Origin: Clostridiaceae bacterium
GTDB lineage: Bacteria > Bacillota > Clostridia > Saccharofermentanales > DTU023
Direction: 5' to 3'
DNA length: 14,646 nucleotides
NCBI GenBank assembly: GCA_012798865.1
Contig: JAAZMK010000164.1
Span: forward strand, 1 to 14,646
The translations under genes were made by a program, and so were the position numbers. This document shows positions 14,365-14,646 of this stretch, in pieces; within the stretch, counting starts at the first letter, position 1; each line of letters starts with the position of its first letter. A model generated the notes under the pieces. That model had not been told where the DNA came from and made no database searches. It saw only the letters and a program-made list of their open reading frames with translations.

Positions 14365-14646
14365 AAGACCTCCTGATTCCTTCGTGTATCACAAATACCG
14401 TTTAGGATTTGCTGTTTCTCATCATTGTCTCTTGATAGAAAAATCTTATCACACGATAAGTCTCCGCACTTCCTATAACAATGGTGAGAAAATGCTGTTT
14501 TCACAAATGATGGTGGTAAATTGCTGACGCAAATAACTGAAATATTACCTAGAGTCATATTTTCATCATTACAGAAGTATCCTTGCAAACGCTCGTTGAA
14601 AGATTGCCATATTGAAGAGAAATTCCCACAGCAGGTGGGCACTACA
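14365..14646 (-). promoter_or_regulatory. Upstream region of the zinc-ribbon operon
   Basis: No gene is convincing here. A minus-strand frame stays open from the window edge to 14355, but it runs over the Shine-Dalgarno site and the first codons of the next gene and has no recognisable content. Two short hairpins are visible: CTTATC-ACAC-GATAAG (14445-14460), which on the minus strand is followed by ATTTTT and could be a weak terminator or an operator, and CCCAC-AGCAG-GTGGG (14625-14639). I cannot place the promoter with confidence. Confidence 0.35.

Noticed and set aside
14385..14425. Possible ECF (SigW-type) promoter, GAGAAAC ... CGGTAT on the minus strand before the zinc-ribbon gene
   Set aside because: SigW control of the B. 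subtilis homologues made this attractive, but the gap between the two boxes is about 13 bp where 16-17 is expected, and both boxes deviate from consensus.
14355..14642. Minus-strand open frame of about 95 codons from the right edge
   Set aside because: It starts with GTG at the very edge, crosses a possible weak terminator, overlaps the next gene's ribosome binding site and start, and has no recognisable domain. A partial gene cannot be wholly excluded.

Overview
The window reads as chromosomal DNA of a mid-GC Gram-positive bacterium of the Bacillota, most likely a Clostridia/Tissierellia-type anaerobe. This is an inference from strong AGGAGG-type ribosome binding sites, SigA-like TATAAT boxes, a TTG start, a lipobox lipoprotein, Firmicutes-style AzlCD and a YdjG/YdjH-like gene pair. 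No rRNA, tRNA, CRISPR array, insertion sequence or phage gene is visible.

Layout. Bases 220-7992 (+) are one giant gene for a ~2,590-residue membrane-anchored surface protein: an N-terminal membrane helix, a charged helical/proline-rich stretch, about seven degenerate fibronectin-III-like modules and a ~1,130-residue beta-rich C-terminal region with one calcium-loop motif. It is monocistronic, with its own -10 box and a strong intrinsic terminator. Then come a stand-alone trpB (8199-9419, +) with no trpA beside it, and azlC-azlD (9625-10657, +), an overlapping pair for a branched-chain amino-acid exporter. Bases 10689-10893 hold a promoter and the frameshifted remains of a ribbon-helix-helix (CopG-like) regulator gene.

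The right third is on the minus strand. Reading in the direction of transcription there is a double-zinc-ribbon polytopic membrane protein (14364-12757), overlapping by 11 nt a TPM-domain secreted/membrane protein with a Gly-rich tail (12767-11967), then an intrinsic terminator, then a separately transcribed small lipoprotein (11651-11094) that ends at a perfect 30-bp palindromic terminator. The zinc-ribbon/TPM pair resembles B. subtilis YdjG/YdjH, which with the SPFH protein YdjI anchor PspA during envelope stress; no pspA or SPFH gene is in the window.

The genes do not form one obvious pathway. Three themes can be seen: a very large orphan surface protein, amino-acid handling (Trp synthesis from indole and serine next to an amino-acid exporter), and envelope maintenance. 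The points most worth a second look are the giant protein and the strong hairpin inside its gene, the frameshifted RHH gene, the reduced YdjGH-like module, and the paired 20-bp-spaced repeats upstream of the lipoprotein promoter.
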